Below are positions 10,704-19,863 of a DNA stretch of 64,000 bases, piece after piece (positions within the stretch are counted from its first letter, which is position 1; each line of letters starts with the position of its first letter). Both the position numbers and the translations under genes were made by a program. Source of the stretch: Photobacterium kishitanii (GTDB lineage: Bacteria > Pseudomonadota > Gammaproteobacteria > Enterobacterales > Vibrionaceae); assembly GCF_003026355.1 (NCBI RefSeq), contig NZ_PYON01000004.1, positions 1 to 64,000 of the forward strand. The letters run 5' to 3'. Under the pieces are notes generated by a model. That model saw nothing but the letters and a program-made list of their open reading frames with translations. It did not search any database and was not told the origin of the DNA.

Positions 10704-10838
10704 ATGCAACTGTTTAAAAAATTTAAGGCGTGGATAAGCAAACTTGATGCGTATGATAAGCAAGCAAAGCAGATACGTTGTGAAGATCGCCGTGGTGAAT
10801 ATGATTACAGTACCGAGTCTATAAAAACAAAAAAATAG
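10704..10838 (+). CDS. Possible small protein, 44 aa
   Basis: An ATG-started frame encodes 44 residues, highly charged (many Lys, Asp, Glu, Arg), starting MQLFKKFKAWISKLDAY and ending in a Lys-rich tail. A purine-rich GAGTGAAG stretch lies about five bases before the ATG. The N-terminal half could form an amphipathic helix. I recognise no family. Its position in otherwise noncoding DNA and its short length make it uncertain; conservation across related genomes would decide. Confidence 0.35.
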   Translation: MQLFKKFKAWISKLDAYDKQAKQIRCEDRRGEYDYSTESIKTKK

Positions 10839-11357
10839 CCGCTATTCCACAATATCTAATCATTGATAATGGAATAATAGTAACGGTACTACTCGAATAT
10901 ATAATTAGAATTAAGCTGCAATACATATCTTAATTGAATGGTTGCGGCTTTTTTATCGTTGTTATTTTAATAGCGTTACTAAATATATTCTGTATTGTAT
11001 GTTTAACTATTATATATAATATTGTTATTATTTGCGTTGCTGATAATATTTGTATTTTTAATATATTCATGTTGATTGTGTGTTGCTATCTCTTGTATGA
11101 ATAAAATTGTTGTAATAGATTGAATAATAAGGTTTTAATTTTATTTTGAATTGTATTTATTATTTATTATGATTAATTTATCTTAAATGTTCTGCTTTCT
11201 TTTATTTTGAGCGTTTATTCCTTTAGCAATTAATTGCTGTGTAATATTGTGGGTGTAGTTTCCGTTAGTAAGTTAATTACAAGGTTATCATTTAAATGAA
11301 TATCTTTGCTTTAATTGATAACGAACTATTCTTTAAATTACAGGTACGTATTTAATT

Positions 11358-12431
11358 ATGGAATATTCATATATCTTTGTTTTTGTGCTGTCATTTGTAA
11401 GCTTATTCATTATGCGTAAGGTTGCAAAAAAAGTTGGCTTAGTCGATAAGCCCAATGCACGTAAACACCATCAGGGCGTTATACCTTTAGTAGGGGGGAT
11501 TGCCGTCTTTATTGCTTTTGCTATTGCCGCGTTATTGTTTTTACCTGTTAACGTCACTCTTTTACTTTATCTCGGCTGTGGTTTAATTTTATTGGCGGTA
11601 GGGGTGATTGATGATTACCTTGATATTAGCTTTAAGATACGGTTGGTGGTACAGGCAGGGATCGCATTGGCTATCATCAGTGTCGGCGGTCATTCATTAG
11701 ATAATCTTGGTTACTTAATGGGCAGTGAAACCTTACAGTTATCGCCATTCATTGGTGGCATTGTCACTGTAGTTGCGTTTATTGGGGCAATCAACGCCTT
11801 TAATATGGTTGATGGTATTGATGGATTACTGGGGGGATTAGCTTCAGTAACGTTCACAGCAATGGGTTATGTATTTTATACTAATGGCAATCCAGATTTA
11901 GCTCTGTTTTGTGGTTTATTAGTCGCAGCAATGCTGCCGTATATTATGCTTAATCTAGGATTACCTTTTGGACGTCGGTTTAAAGTCTTTATGGGTGATG
12001 CGGGCAGTGTATTTATTGGCTTTACCGTGGTGTGGTTACTCGTTCGTGGTACTCAAGAAGCGGATGTCGTTGCATTTCAACCGGTGACAGCATTGTGGCT
12101 GATTGCTATTCCATTAATGGATATGGCGACGATTATGATTCGCCGCGTACGCAAAGGCCAATCACCGTTCAAGCCCGATCGCGAGCACTTACACCATATT
12201 TGTCAACGAATTGGTTTATCTTCACGAATGACGTTAGTGGTTATTTGTGTCTTGGCTATCTGTTGCGCAGCGATTGGTATTTGGTGTGAAAGACTTGGGG
12301 TGAAAGAATCAACCATGTTTATCGCTTTCTTAGTGATGTTTGGTGGTTACTTTATGATGATTAACCATATTTGGCGTATTACTGCCGCCGTTAAACGTTT
12401 GTTCGGTATACCAACAGTACACGAAGCGTAA
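11358..12431 (+). CDS. wecA: Undecaprenyl-phosphate GlcNAc-1-phosphate transferase
   Basis: Transfers GlcNAc-1-P from UDP-GlcNAc to undecaprenyl phosphate in the inner membrane, the initiating step for many O-antigens and enterobacterial common antigen. The 357-residue protein has about eleven membrane helices. Family motifs include DKPNARKHHQGVIPLVGG near residue 30, the DDYLDI acidic pair near residue 90, NMVDGIDGLLGG near residue 150 and PDREHLHH near residue 275, the cytoplasmic active-site elements of WecA. It follows the polysaccharide block on the same strand but after a 1.3-kb gap, so probably has its own promoter. Its start is ATG with weak SD. Confidence 0.94.
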   Translation: MEYSYIFVFVLSFVSLFIMRKVAKKVGLVDKPNARKHHQGVIPLVGGIAVFIAFAIAALLFLPVNVTLLLYLGCGLILLAVGVIDDYLDISFKIRLVVQAGIALAIISVGGHSLDNLGYLMGSETLQLSPFIGGIVTVVAFIGAINAFNMVDGIDGLLGGLASVTFTAMGYVFYTNGNPDLALFCGLLVAAMLPYIMLNLGLPFGRRFKVFMGDAGSVFIGFTVVWLLVRGTQEADVVAFQPVTALWLIAIPLMDMATIMIRRVRKGQSPFKPDREHLHHICQRIGLSSRMTLVVICVLAICCAAIGIWCERLGVKESTMFIAFLVMFGGYFMMINHIWRITAAVKRLFGIPTVHEA

Positions 12432-12461
12432 TTATTTGCCAAAGTAGAGTAATAATAAAAC

Positions 12462-12508
12462 GTATCAAGAAAAAAGCATCGCTAACCGTGAATGCTTTAT
12501 CTTGATAC
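12462..12508. terminator. Long inverted repeat between convergent wecA and amidase genes
   Basis: GTATCAAGA followed by an A-run and GCAT pairs with ATGCTTTA and TCTTGATAC, giving a long, nearly perfect stem. It lies between the convergent wecA and amidase genes, 31 bp past wecA, so it is likely a bidirectional terminator, although no clean T-tract follows the outer stem. The inner GCAT/ATGC stem with flanking A/T runs may act as the terminator core. Confidence 0.5.
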
Positions 12509-12556
12509 TGCTGTTGATCTTGCTGCTTTTCCTTGTTTACCTATTTCTCTCACCCC

Positions 12557-13171
12557 TTATTTTTCTCCCTGCACCCATGCTAAAATCCCTTGCACATGAT
12601 AATCAATGATCTTTTGACGGCCTTGGGGTTGCATTAAAATCAAGCAACATTCGATTTCATTATCCATAAAAAAGTTTTCGGTTAATACTGCTGCCATTTT
12701 GGTTTTACGAAGTATATAAAAGTTGCATTCTTTATCGCTGTCGCCATCACTATAATCACTGCGCAGAGGTTTATTAGGAAATTCGTGCCTAAAAGCGCGA
12801 GTGAGATGATCAGCAATAATGTCACTGTGAGTTTGACCACGACTAGTATAAATTTCAAAGCCGCTACCACCGCCAGCATTGGCATGCACTGAAATTAATA
12901 CACAGCGATGATTTGGATATTGAAACGCTAAATGATTAGCGCGATTGACGCGGGTTTGAAGGCTTATATCTTCTCGTTCAGGTACGATAATTTTATTTTC
13001 AATCCCATGTAGAGTTAATACTTGGCTGATTCCTTGGGTAATTGCACGATTAAATTCCCCTTCAAATAATTGGCTACCATTGGACCATATTGGTGAGCGC
13101 TTGCCGGGTGTTTGGTAGATATTATTAATAATACCGCCATGGCCTGGATCTAATAAAATTAATGGCTTCAT
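12557..13171 (-). CDS. N-acetylmuramoyl-L-alanine amidase family protein (Amidase_3), no signal peptide
   Basis: The 204-residue protein matches the zinc-dependent Amidase_3 fold. LLDPGHGG supplies His11, a Glu at 37 or 39 in FEGEFNRAI, His96 in VLISVHANAG, and a late Glu in AVLTENFFMDN, as in AmiA/B/C enzymes that cut the MurNAc-L-Ala bond of peptidoglycan. Unlike AmiA/B/C it begins directly at the catalytic domain with no signal peptide, so it is either cytoplasmic, exported in another way, or acts on recycled muropeptides. Its ATG overlaps the upstream hydrolase stop by four bases, so the two are translationally coupled. Confidence 0.85.
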   Translation of the reverse strand: MKPLILLDPGHGGIINNIYQTPGKRSPIWSNGSQLFEGEFNRAITQGISQVLTLHGIENKIIVPEREDISLQTRVNRANHLAFQYPNHRCVLISVHANAGGGSGFEIYTSRGQTHSDIIADHLTRAFRHEFPNKPLRSDYSDGDSDKECNFYILRKTKMAAVLTENFFMDNEIECCLILMQPQGRQKIIDYHVQGILAWVQGEK

Positions 13172-14034
13172 AGCGTCACCTTTGGAATGCCGTATTTAGC
13201 GATAACATGGCTCCATAAGTAACCGTAAGACTTATGTGAATTACCGGGGTAATCGTTAGTGATATAACAATCTTTGGGTTTTATTTTATGGCGGTTAGCA
13301 AGGTAATCATCACTTAAATCATGATCGATACACACGATATCACGCTTATCGCTGACATTGATCCACTGCTCGGTAACACAATCAGGAGTTGCTAACGCTT
13401 TAACACTTGGTTGTTGGGTTATCTTTGGTAAAAAACCTTTAACGCTAGTAAGGCCAAGAGGAGATCCAAACGTAAACCAAGTACTAATTTGTGGCGGTGT
13501 GGTTTGGCGACTAAGTTGATGCAGGACATTATAAGCGATCACTGTTCCCATTGAGTGACTGAGTAAAATAATTGGTCGATGCTGATATTGATTAAGGAGT
13601 TTTACTAATGGCTGTTCGACGGCATGTTGATAGTTTGCATCATGAAAATAGTGGTGAATATCGGGCAGTAGTGATTTTAACAATGGCTTCGCAACAAAAG
13701 AGAACACGCTTAATTTATCCTCTATCCATTCTGCGATTTTAGTTCCCCAACGAGGCGTGCTGGTGGAGAGTAATAGCTGCTGATGATGTTGAGGCGGTAA
13801 TTGTTTAACGGAGTAAATATGTCGAATAGCGGTTTTTGTTGCTGCTGACAGGACTAATGGTTGTTGATAAAAATGATCAGCATAATAGGCCATCTTAAAA
13901 TCAATTTGCGGATGTAATTGTGACTGGTTGTAGCATTGTAAGCCGTGTTTCAGTGCTTGCTGCCACAGGGCACTCAAGGTGGTGGTTGGCAGTTTATTGC
14001 CTCTGCCATGAATCGCAATAATGATCGGATACAT
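13168..14034 (-). CDS. Alpha/beta-hydrolase, putative serine esterase
   Basis: The 288-residue protein starts with an oxyanion-loop-like IIAIHGRGN. It has a nucleophile elbow ILLSHSMGTVIAYNVL near residue 158 (Ser in S-H-S-M-G) and later candidate acid and His residues (VSDKRDIVCIDHD near residue 228; NSHKSYGYLWSH near residue 266), consistent with an alpha/beta-hydrolase. No signal peptide is evident. Substrate is unknown. It is the first gene of a two-gene unit with the amidase (4-bp overlap). The pairing hints at a shared process, perhaps envelope turnover, but that is inference. Confidence 0.75.
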   Translation of the reverse strand: MYPIIIAIHGRGNKLPTTTLSALWQQALKHGLQCYNQSQLHPQIDFKMAYYADHFYQQPLVLSAATKTAIRHIYSVKQLPPQHHQQLLLSTSTPRWGTKIAEWIEDKLSVFSFVAKPLLKSLLPDIHHYFHDANYQHAVEQPLVKLLNQYQHRPIILLSHSMGTVIAYNVLHQLSRQTTPPQISTWFTFGSPLGLTSVKGFLPKITQQPSVKALATPDCVTEQWINVSDKRDIVCIDHDLSDDYLANRHKIKPKDCYITNDYPGNSHKSYGYLWSHVIAKYGIPKVTL

Positions 14035-14264
14035 AATGGGTAAGCTCTCTTGATAGATTATTAGAGTGCTATTAAATTTACTATGTGTGCAGTTGTATAT
14101 TTAAAGGTGTTTTTTTGTGATCCATTAATAATTACTTAGTGGCCGTTACATTACATTAAGCGCGTAAAAGCGAATGTTTTCCCGTTCTACCTGTTAATAT
14201 TTCTAACAATATTAGTGGGCTGTCATTATAGGTGGCTTATTAATTCTTGGCAGAGGAGGTAGCA

Positions 14265-15632
14265 GTGAATATTGTTCATCACGGTGCAAAAACAGGAGTA
14301 ACAGGATCATGTCATGAGCTTATCGTCGGTAAAAATAGCTTATTAATTGATTGTGGTTTATTTCAGGGAAAAGAAACGCGTGAGACGTTAGATATTGAGT
14401 TTGATATTAACAATATTGCTGCATTATTACTGACTCACAGCCATATCGACCACATCGGGCGGTTGCCGTGGCTACTTGCTGCGGGTTTTGCAGGGCCTAT
14501 TTATGCCACTGAAGCAACTGCCGCATTGGTACCGTTAATGTTGGAAGATGGGCTTAAAATTCAGTTAGGATTAAATAGTAAACAATGTCAAAAAGCGTTG
14601 GCTTTAATTTATCAGCGAATTCGTCCTGTGCCCTATGATTGTTGGGCTCAAATAGTATTGCCAACGGGGGAGTTAATTAAAATTCGCTTTCGACCCGCAG
14701 GGCATATTCTGGGGTCAGCTTATATTGAAATTCAATTGCCAACGAATGAAATTGTGGTTTTTAGTGGTGATCTTGGGCCTAAAGATACGCCATTATTAAC
14801 GGATCCCATAGCCCCGACAATTGCTCATACCTTGGTTATCGAGAGTACTTACGGCGATAAACCACAGCATCAATTTAAGCAGCGACAGCAAGTATTAAAG
14901 CAAATTATTGAGCGTTCTTTACAAGATGGTGGCGCAATTATTCTTCCGGCCTTTAGCGTTGGTCGAACCCAAGAATTACTGTTTGATCTTGAAAATATTA
15001 TCTCCGAAGCTGATGTTGATCCTAATGAATCGAGCAAGCGGATTTGGCAAAGTTTACCGGTGATACTTGATTCGCCATTGGCACAAAAGGTGACTGAGCA
15101 ATATCGTTATTTTCATGAGCTATGGGCAAAAGAAGCTAAGCAACGGCGTTATATGGGACGTCATCCATTAGCATTTGATCAATGTATTACTATTGATAAT
15201 CATGCTGATCATATTGAATTGGTTAATCGACTTCAACACACTGGTGAACCTGCAATTATTGTTGCAGCCAGTGGTATGTGCTCCGGTGGGCGAGTGGTTA
15301 ATTATTTAAAAGCGTTATTAGCCGATAAACGCACTGATGTGATTTTTGCTGGTTATCAAGCGCAAGGTACAACTGGACGGGCATTAGTTGATGGGGAAAA
15401 AGTGATTAAAATTGATGATCAAGTCATTGATGTCGCAGCGCAGATCCATCAATTATCAGGTTATTCAGCCCATGCAGCACAGCAAGATTTAGTCAGTTTT
15501 GTGGCTGATATAGAGCAAGGGCCAAAGGTAATTAAAGTCGTGCATGGTGATCTTGAAGCGCAAACAGCATTGGCGAAAGAGTTACGAAAGGTAAAGCCAG
15601 AAGCTGAGATTATAGTCGCGGCGAGTGAGTAA
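14265..15632 (+). CDS. Beta-CASP metallo-beta-lactamase-fold hydrolase (RNA-processing type)
   Basis: Motifs of the MBL fold are present in order: LTHSHIDHIGRLPWL near residue 60 (H-x-H-x-D-H), PAGHILGSAYIEI near residue 145, FSGDLGPKDTPLL near residue 165, then the beta-CASP region with SVGRTQELL near residue 240, AASGMCSGGRVVNYL near residue 340 and YSAHAAQQDLVSF near residue 400. This layout fits the CPSF73/RNase J-like group that cleaves RNA. I chose GTG 14265 because AGGAGG (14254-14259) sits at ideal spacing; the TTG at 14247 lies upstream of that SD. Precise substrate is unknown. Confidence 0.88.
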   Translation: MNIVHHGAKTGVTGSCHELIVGKNSLLIDCGLFQGKETRETLDIEFDINNIAALLLTHSHIDHIGRLPWLLAAGFAGPIYATEATAALVPLMLEDGLKIQLGLNSKQCQKALALIYQRIRPVPYDCWAQIVLPTGELIKIRFRPAGHILGSAYIEIQLPTNEIVVFSGDLGPKDTPLLTDPIAPTIAHTLVIESTYGDKPQHQFKQRQQVLKQIIERSLQDGGAIILPAFSVGRTQELLFDLENIISEADVDPNESSKRIWQSLPVILDSPLAQKVTEQYRYFHELWAKEAKQRRYMGRHPLAFDQCITIDNHADHIELVNRLQHTGEPAIIVAASGMCSGGRVVNYLKALLADKRTDVIFAGYQAQGTTGRALVDGEKVIKIDDQVIDVAAQIHQLSGYSAHAAQQDLVSFVADIEQGPKVIKVVHGDLEAQTALAKELRKVKPEAEIIVAASE

Positions 15633-15787
15633 GGGCGAGTCTCGAGGTGGGAGGTTACGAGTAGCGAGGGGGAGAAAAAGATAGGGAAGAATAGGGGAAT
15701 TGCGAGTCTCGAAACTAAATCTCTCGAAACTCGCCATCTTTAACTCAGATCTTCCTCGTTCCTGCTTTTTCCTCGCTCCTCGATAGC
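15633..15787. repeat. Dispersed intergenic repeat, copy D (short form)
   Basis: The whole gap between the convergent beta-CASP and mnmC genes is filled by the repeat ends with no core. The left half has GGGCGAGTCTCGAGG and ACGAGTAGCGAGG; the right half has TCTCTCGAAACTCGCC and CCTCGTTCCTGCTTTTTCC. The two halves are partly inverted complements and match the ends of copies A and B. No obvious intrinsic terminator is separate from it. Confidence 0.7.
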
Positions 15788-17923
15788 TTATGACTTCAGC
15801 TCTTTGCCGCGCACTAATTTCCTTACCCACATCCGTCCGGGGTGGAGGGCATCAAGTACAGTGTGTGGCAGTGGCAGTGGATCGCCACAAATTTGTGAAG
15901 CCAGTAATTCGCCTAATAGTGGCGCTGAACTTAATCCGCGTGAGCCTAAACCGACAATCGCAAATAAGTTTTTATAGACAGGCACATTTTGAGCATAAAG
16001 CTGGTTATCTTTTAGATCCTGATACTGCTTAATTAACTCATCATAGCGACAGACATTACCGACAAAGGGTAAATGATCACGGCTAGCACAACGGACACCG
16101 ACACGAGCACGTTGCTGGGGATCAAACTCGTCAACATCAATCGCATCTATCCATGAGGCAGTGGCTGGGACGCTATCAAGTAAACGTTGTTTATTTTGCT
16201 GTTGATCCGCCTCATTGTAATCAAGATCGCAATTACGACGAGCATAGCTGGCGCCTACACAATGGCTTTCAGTATGAATGTTGGCAGGGGTTAGATAACC
16301 GTCATAACATAACACTGTTTCAAGTTCTGCTAATGTATCATTGGTTGGTACATGGCTTACTTGACCCCGTACGGAAGAGGTTGGGATCGGTGCTGTTTGT
16401 GGATAATGATTAAAGCGATGACCACTGGCAACGACAACGGTAGTGTGATTTACCGCTGTGCCGTCAGCGAAGGTTAATTGCCATTGGTCGCTGTTATCAT
16501 TCGATTTAATTTGTTCAAGTTCAGTGACGTCACTATTGAGGTGTAAGCTGAGCTTGCCTGTGTTAACGGCTGATTCTATTAATGCTTGAGTTAACTGTTG
16601 TGGGCATAGCCAACCACCAAGTGGGTAGTTAATACTGCGACAATCGGTTTCAACACCTGTTATTGCACGCGTTTGTTCGATATCTAACGCGCGAACTAGT
16701 TCTTCAGGAAAACCACCACTTAGTATGCAATCTAGCTTCTTAGTCTGACGACCGAGCTTTTTATCATTGGTTGCAAGTGCGAGTTGTTTTTCGGCTTCGG
16801 TAAGGTTTTTACCATTTTCATCCCATGCTAATTGGGTAACGCCACACCAATCATGATCGAACTGGCATTGTTGTGCAGCTTGTTCGACAAATTGGCGTGC
16901 ATAAATAAAGCCAGGGCCGAAAAAGCGTGATAGTGGATCATGTTTACCATTAAGCAGTGGATATACCGCTCCTTGACGATTACCTGATGCTCCTTGTGCT
17001 AATTCGCTATCAGCACAATATAAGCTTACCGATTGACCACGACGGATCAGCGCAAGTGCGGTAGTGGCCGAAGCGACACCGCCGCCAATAATTGCAATAT
17101 CGCTTTTCTGTGTTTGCTGTGGGCTACGCGCAAACCATGGTTTAAAATTAGCTTGCGGGTGGCGATTGGTTATTGTGCCTACGGTCATATGACGTTTGAC
17201 ACCAAACCCTTTGGCTTTTTTGATATCAAAGCCTGCATCACTTAAGCCTCGGCGTACAAACCCAGCGGCAGTAAATGTGGTAATACTACACTCGGGTCGT
17301 GCCATATTAGCCATGCCATTAAATAGGTCCTGACTCCACATTTCGGGATTTTTTTTAGGTGCAAAGCCATCTAAAAACCATGCGTCAACAATACCGTTAT
17401 TGCCAACCCAGACCTGAGGCATACATTCGTGAATATCGCCAAACCATAGATCAAGAGTGATCATGCCATCTTCAAGCACAATACGGTGACAATCAGCAAC
17501 AGCAGGAGGATAATGCGCGTGCAGCTTTTCTGTGAGTTCAGCCAGTTCTGGCCAAGCGAGATGGGCTTTGATGAGATCTTGTTTGGTCAGCGGATATTTT
17601 TCAAAGCTAATATAGTGTAATTCTTTGGTCGCTGCATACGGGTGTTGCTCGCGGAAAGCTTTAAACGTTTGCCATAGTGTTAGAAAGTTAAGTCCGGTAC
17701 CAAAACCGGTTTCAGCAACGACAAATCGACGTCGATTAAAGTCATGCCAGCGTTCAGGCAGACCATTTTGTTTGATGAACACATAATGTGTTTCTTCCAG
17801 TCCATTGTCATTTGAGAAGTAAATATCATTAAAGTCATGGGATAATGGGCAGCCGACGTTGTTCCAATCAAGGACGGCATTTTCAATCCGTGGAGTAGAC
17901 TTTACGGGAGTTGGACGAGACAA
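15788..17923 (-). CDS. mnmC: Bifunctional tRNA mnm5s2U34 synthase (FAD oxidoreductase + methyltransferase)
   Basis: The 711-residue protein joins two domains. The N-terminal SAM methyltransferase (about 1-250) has [15 protein letters not shown] near residue 67 and [17 protein letters not shown] near residue 177. The C-terminal FAD-dependent oxidoreductase (about 265-700) has the dinucleotide fold [17 protein letters not shown] near residue 275. Together they convert cmnm5s2U/nm5s2U to mnm5s2U at wobble position 34 of tRNAs. Slightly longer than the E. coli enzyme. Monocistronic by context, divergent from fabB and convergent with the beta-CASP gene. Confidence 0.95.
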   Translation of the reverse strand: MSRPTPVKSTPRIENAVLDWNNVGCPLSHDFNDIYFSNDNGLEETHYVFIKQNGLPERWHDFNRRRFVVAETGFGTGLNFLTLWQTFKAFREQHPYAATKELHYISFEKYPLTKQDLIKAHLAWPELAELTEKLHAHYPPAVADCHRIVLEDGMITLDLWFGDIHECMPQVWVGNNGIVDAWFLDGFAPKKNPEMWSQDLFNGMANMARPECSITTFTAAGFVRRGLSDAGFDIKKAKGFGVKRHMTVGTITNRHPQANFKPWFARSPQQTQKSDIAIIGGGVASATTALALIRRGQSVSLYCADSELAQGASGNRQGAVYPLLNGKHDPLSRFFGPGFIYARQFVEQAAQQCQFDHDWCGVTQLAWDENGKNLTEAEKQLALATNDKKLGRQTKKLDCILSGGFPEELVRALDIEQTRAITGVETDCRSINYPLGGWLCPQQLTQALIESAVNTGKLSLHLNSDVTELEQIKSNDNSDQWQLTFADGTAVNHTTVVVASGHRFNHYPQTAPIPTSSVRGQVSHVPTNDTLAELETVLCYDGYLTPANIHTESHCVGASYARRNCDLDYNEADQQQNKQRLLDSVPATASWIDAIDVDEFDPQQRARVGVRCASRDHLPFVGNVCRYDELIKQYQDLKDNQLYAQNVPVYKNLFAIVGLGSRGLSSAPLLGELLASQICGDPLPLPHTVLDALHPGRMWVRKLVRGKELKS

Positions 17924-18319
17924 AACGAACCTCTTGCTTAGCTGCTGAGCATTTTGCCACCACTTTATGCATGATAATGCAGCAATTGTGAGCTTTAAAT
18001 GCGATTGTATGGTGATTTTTACTCGATTGTACCTGAAATACAGGAAAGCTGACCACTTTTCAGGAACAAAGCCGTTATAGTTCTCGTACTAAATAATTGT
18101 TAACTTTTTTGTTTTTTTCTTAATAAAAGGGTTAGATTAAGCACTAATGTCGGCCCAAACATCTTTAATATCGCGTGTTTTCGTTCGCTATAGCAAACGA
18201 AGAGTGGATGTGAGCGCAGATTTTAAAGCCGTTTGGGACGTATTCTAGCCATTGAAATTGAGCCTTGGTTGTTCTATAAAATGGGTAGGTATTTCCATTA
18301 ATATCAGTAGGAATTCATC
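17924..18319. other. Divergent promoter region between mnmC and fabB
   Basis: Noncoding, 396 bp, expected to hold divergent promoters. It contains a short palindrome CCTGAAATACAGG near 18040-18055 and the 22-bp dyad at 18180-18201 listed separately. I could not place convincing FadR or FabR boxes. Confidence 0.5.
18180..18201. promoter_or_regulatory. 22-bp imperfect palindrome upstream of fabB, possible operator
   Basis: TTCGTT-C-GCTA/TAGC-A-AACGAA is self-complementary at 10 of 11 pairs, with one mismatched pair (18186/18195). It lies 118 bp before the fabB start and has no following T-run, so an operator is more likely than a terminator. The binding protein is unknown; fabB is controlled by FabR and FadR in related bacteria, but this is not an obvious match to either consensus that I can recall. 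Confidence 0.45.
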
Positions 18320-19534
18320 ATGAAACGAGCCGTAATTACAGGCATGGGTATTGTATCTAGTATCGGTAACAACGTTGCTGAAGTATTAGAATCCCTAAAA
18401 ACAGGTAAATCAGGTATCAATTACTCTGAGCAATTCGCAGAAATGAAATTGCGTTCAAATGTTTGGGGTGATCTAAAAATCAATCCTTCTGAGCATATTG
18501 ATCGTAAGAAAATGCGTTTCATGGGTGATGCTGCTGCGTTTGCTTACCTATCAATGGAGCAAGCGGTTGCCGATTCTGGTCTAGCAGAAGACCAAGTATC
18601 AAATGAGCGTACTGGTTTAGTTGCTGGTTCTGGTGGTGCGTCATCATATAACCAATATCATGCAGTCGATACATTGCGTGAAAAAGGCGTTAAGCGTGTT
18701 GGTCCTTACATGGTACCGCGTACTATGTCTTCAACAGTTTCTGCATGTTTAGCGACACCATTTAAAATTCGCGGTGTTAACTACACCATGAGTTCTGCAT
18801 GTGCGACTTCAGCACACTGTATCGGTCACGCAGTTGAACTTATTCAACTAGGCAAGCAAGATGTTGTTTTTGCTGGTGGCGGTGAAGAGCTTGATTGGTC
18901 ACTAACCATGATGTTTGATGCTATGGGTGCATTGTCTACTAAGTACAATGATGATCCATCAAAAGCATCACGTACATATGATGCTAACCGTGACGGTTTC
19001 GTTATCTCTGGTGGCGGCGGCATGGTTGTGGTTGAAGAACTTGAGCATGCATTAGCACGTGGCGCAAAAATTTACGGTGAGATCGTAGGTTATGGCGCAA
19101 CATCTGACGGCTACGACATGGTAGCACCATCAGGTGAAGGCGCAGTGCGTTGTATGAAGATGGCAATGAAAGATCTTGATGGTCCAGTTGACTACATCAA
19201 CACCCACGGCACATCGACTCCTGTAGGTGACGTGAAAGAGCTTGGTGCTATTCAAGAACTATTCAGCGAAAACTGCCCAGCAATTTCTGCAACTAAAGCG
19301 ATGACAGGTCACGCTCTAGGTGCCGCTGGTGTTCACGAAGCTATCTACTCAACATTAATGCTAGAGCACGGTTTTGTTGCGCCAAGTATCAACATTGATA
19401 ACCTTGATGAAGCAGCTAAAGGCCTTGATATCGTGACTGAGAAGCGTGATGTTGAACTTAAGACTGTTATGTCTAACAGCTTTGGTTTCGGTGGCACTAA
19501 CGCAACGCTAGTGATTAAGAAATACGAAGCGTAA
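18320..19534 (+). CDS. fabB: Beta-ketoacyl-ACP synthase I
   Basis: Condenses malonyl-ACP with acyl-ACP and is needed for unsaturated fatty acid synthesis. The 404-residue thiolase-fold protein has the catalytic Cys161 in [12 protein letters not shown], His296 in [11 protein letters not shown] and His331 in [14 protein letters not shown], the Cys-His-His triad of KAS I/II; overall sequence and length fit FabB rather than FabF. It has its own upstream region with a palindrome and a strong intrinsic terminator downstream, so it is probably monocistronic. Codon use is typical of a highly expressed gene. Confidence 0.96.
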   Translation: MKRAVITGMGIVSSIGNNVAEVLESLKTGKSGINYSEQFAEMKLRSNVWGDLKINPSEHIDRKKMRFMGDAAAFAYLSMEQAVADSGLAEDQVSNERTGLVAGSGGASSYNQYHAVDTLREKGVKRVGPYMVPRTMSSTVSACLATPFKIRGVNYTMSSACATSAHCIGHAVELIQLGKQDVVFAGGGEELDWSLTMMFDAMGALSTKYNDDPSKASRTYDANRDGFVISGGGGMVVVEELEHALARGAKIYGEIVGYGATSDGYDMVAPSGEGAVRCMKMAMKDLDGPVDYINTHGTSTPVGDVKELGAIQELFSENCPAISATKAMTGHALGAAGVHEAIYSTLMLEHGFVAPSINIDNLDEAAKGLDIVTEKRDVELKTVMSNSFGFGGTNATLVIKKYEA

Positions 19535-19863
19535 TTGAGGAAGAGCAGGGGCGAGGTTTCGAGTAACGAGATTTCGCGCCTGAAAGTCCACTGCGTAATA
19601 GAAAGCGATAGGTGAGAGCCTATCGCTTTTTTTGTGGTTATTTGTAAGCTTCCGCCGCCATTCCCTACAGCGAGGGACGAGCGAGATAGGGAATCTACTC
19701 CTACGTGTTGTAGAGTCATTGATTTCACTGTGTCTTTAGGGCTCAGCATGTGGTGAGTAGATCACGGATAGCTCGTACCTCACTTCCGAGATGACGGGTA
19801 TTGGGCTTAGGAGTACCAAGTCTCGACACTAATAATCTCGCCACTCACCATTCCCTATATCCC
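19535..19863. repeat. Dispersed intergenic repeat, copy A (full length)
   Basis: This fills the gap between the fabB stop and the convergent transporter stop. Left end: GGAAGAGCAGGGGCGAGG and TTTCGAGTAACGAGATTTCG. Then come the fabB terminator and a core with nested inverted repeats: ATTCCCTA...TAGGGAAT, TCTACTC...GAGTAGA and TCACGGA...TCCGAGATGA. The right end has TCTCGACACTAATAATCTCG. It aligns with copy B (27132-27475) over most of its length. No reading frame of note. Confidence 0.8.
19602..19633 (+). terminator. Intrinsic terminator of fabB
   Basis: AAAGCGATAGG pairs with CCTATCGCTTT around a TGAGAG loop and is followed by a T-run. Nearly the same hairpin follows asd, fimV and purF in this window. 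Confidence 0.9.

Larger units (their letters stand above)
10066..11357. other. Gene-poor region between the 91-aa gene and wecA
   Basis: Nearly 1.3 kb with no long reading frame. It holds a diverged inverted copy of the dispersed repeat (about 10290-10500), one possible 44-codon ORF (10704-10838), and about 500 bp of very A+T-rich sequence before wecA in which I see nothing definite beyond likely promoter sequence. I see no tRNA, transposase or integrase remnant. Confidence 0.6.

Noticed and set aside
18015-18075. FadR or FabR operator at AGCTGACCACTTTT / CCTGAAATACAGG
   Set aside because: Neither segment matches a recalled consensus well enough; kept only as a remark.
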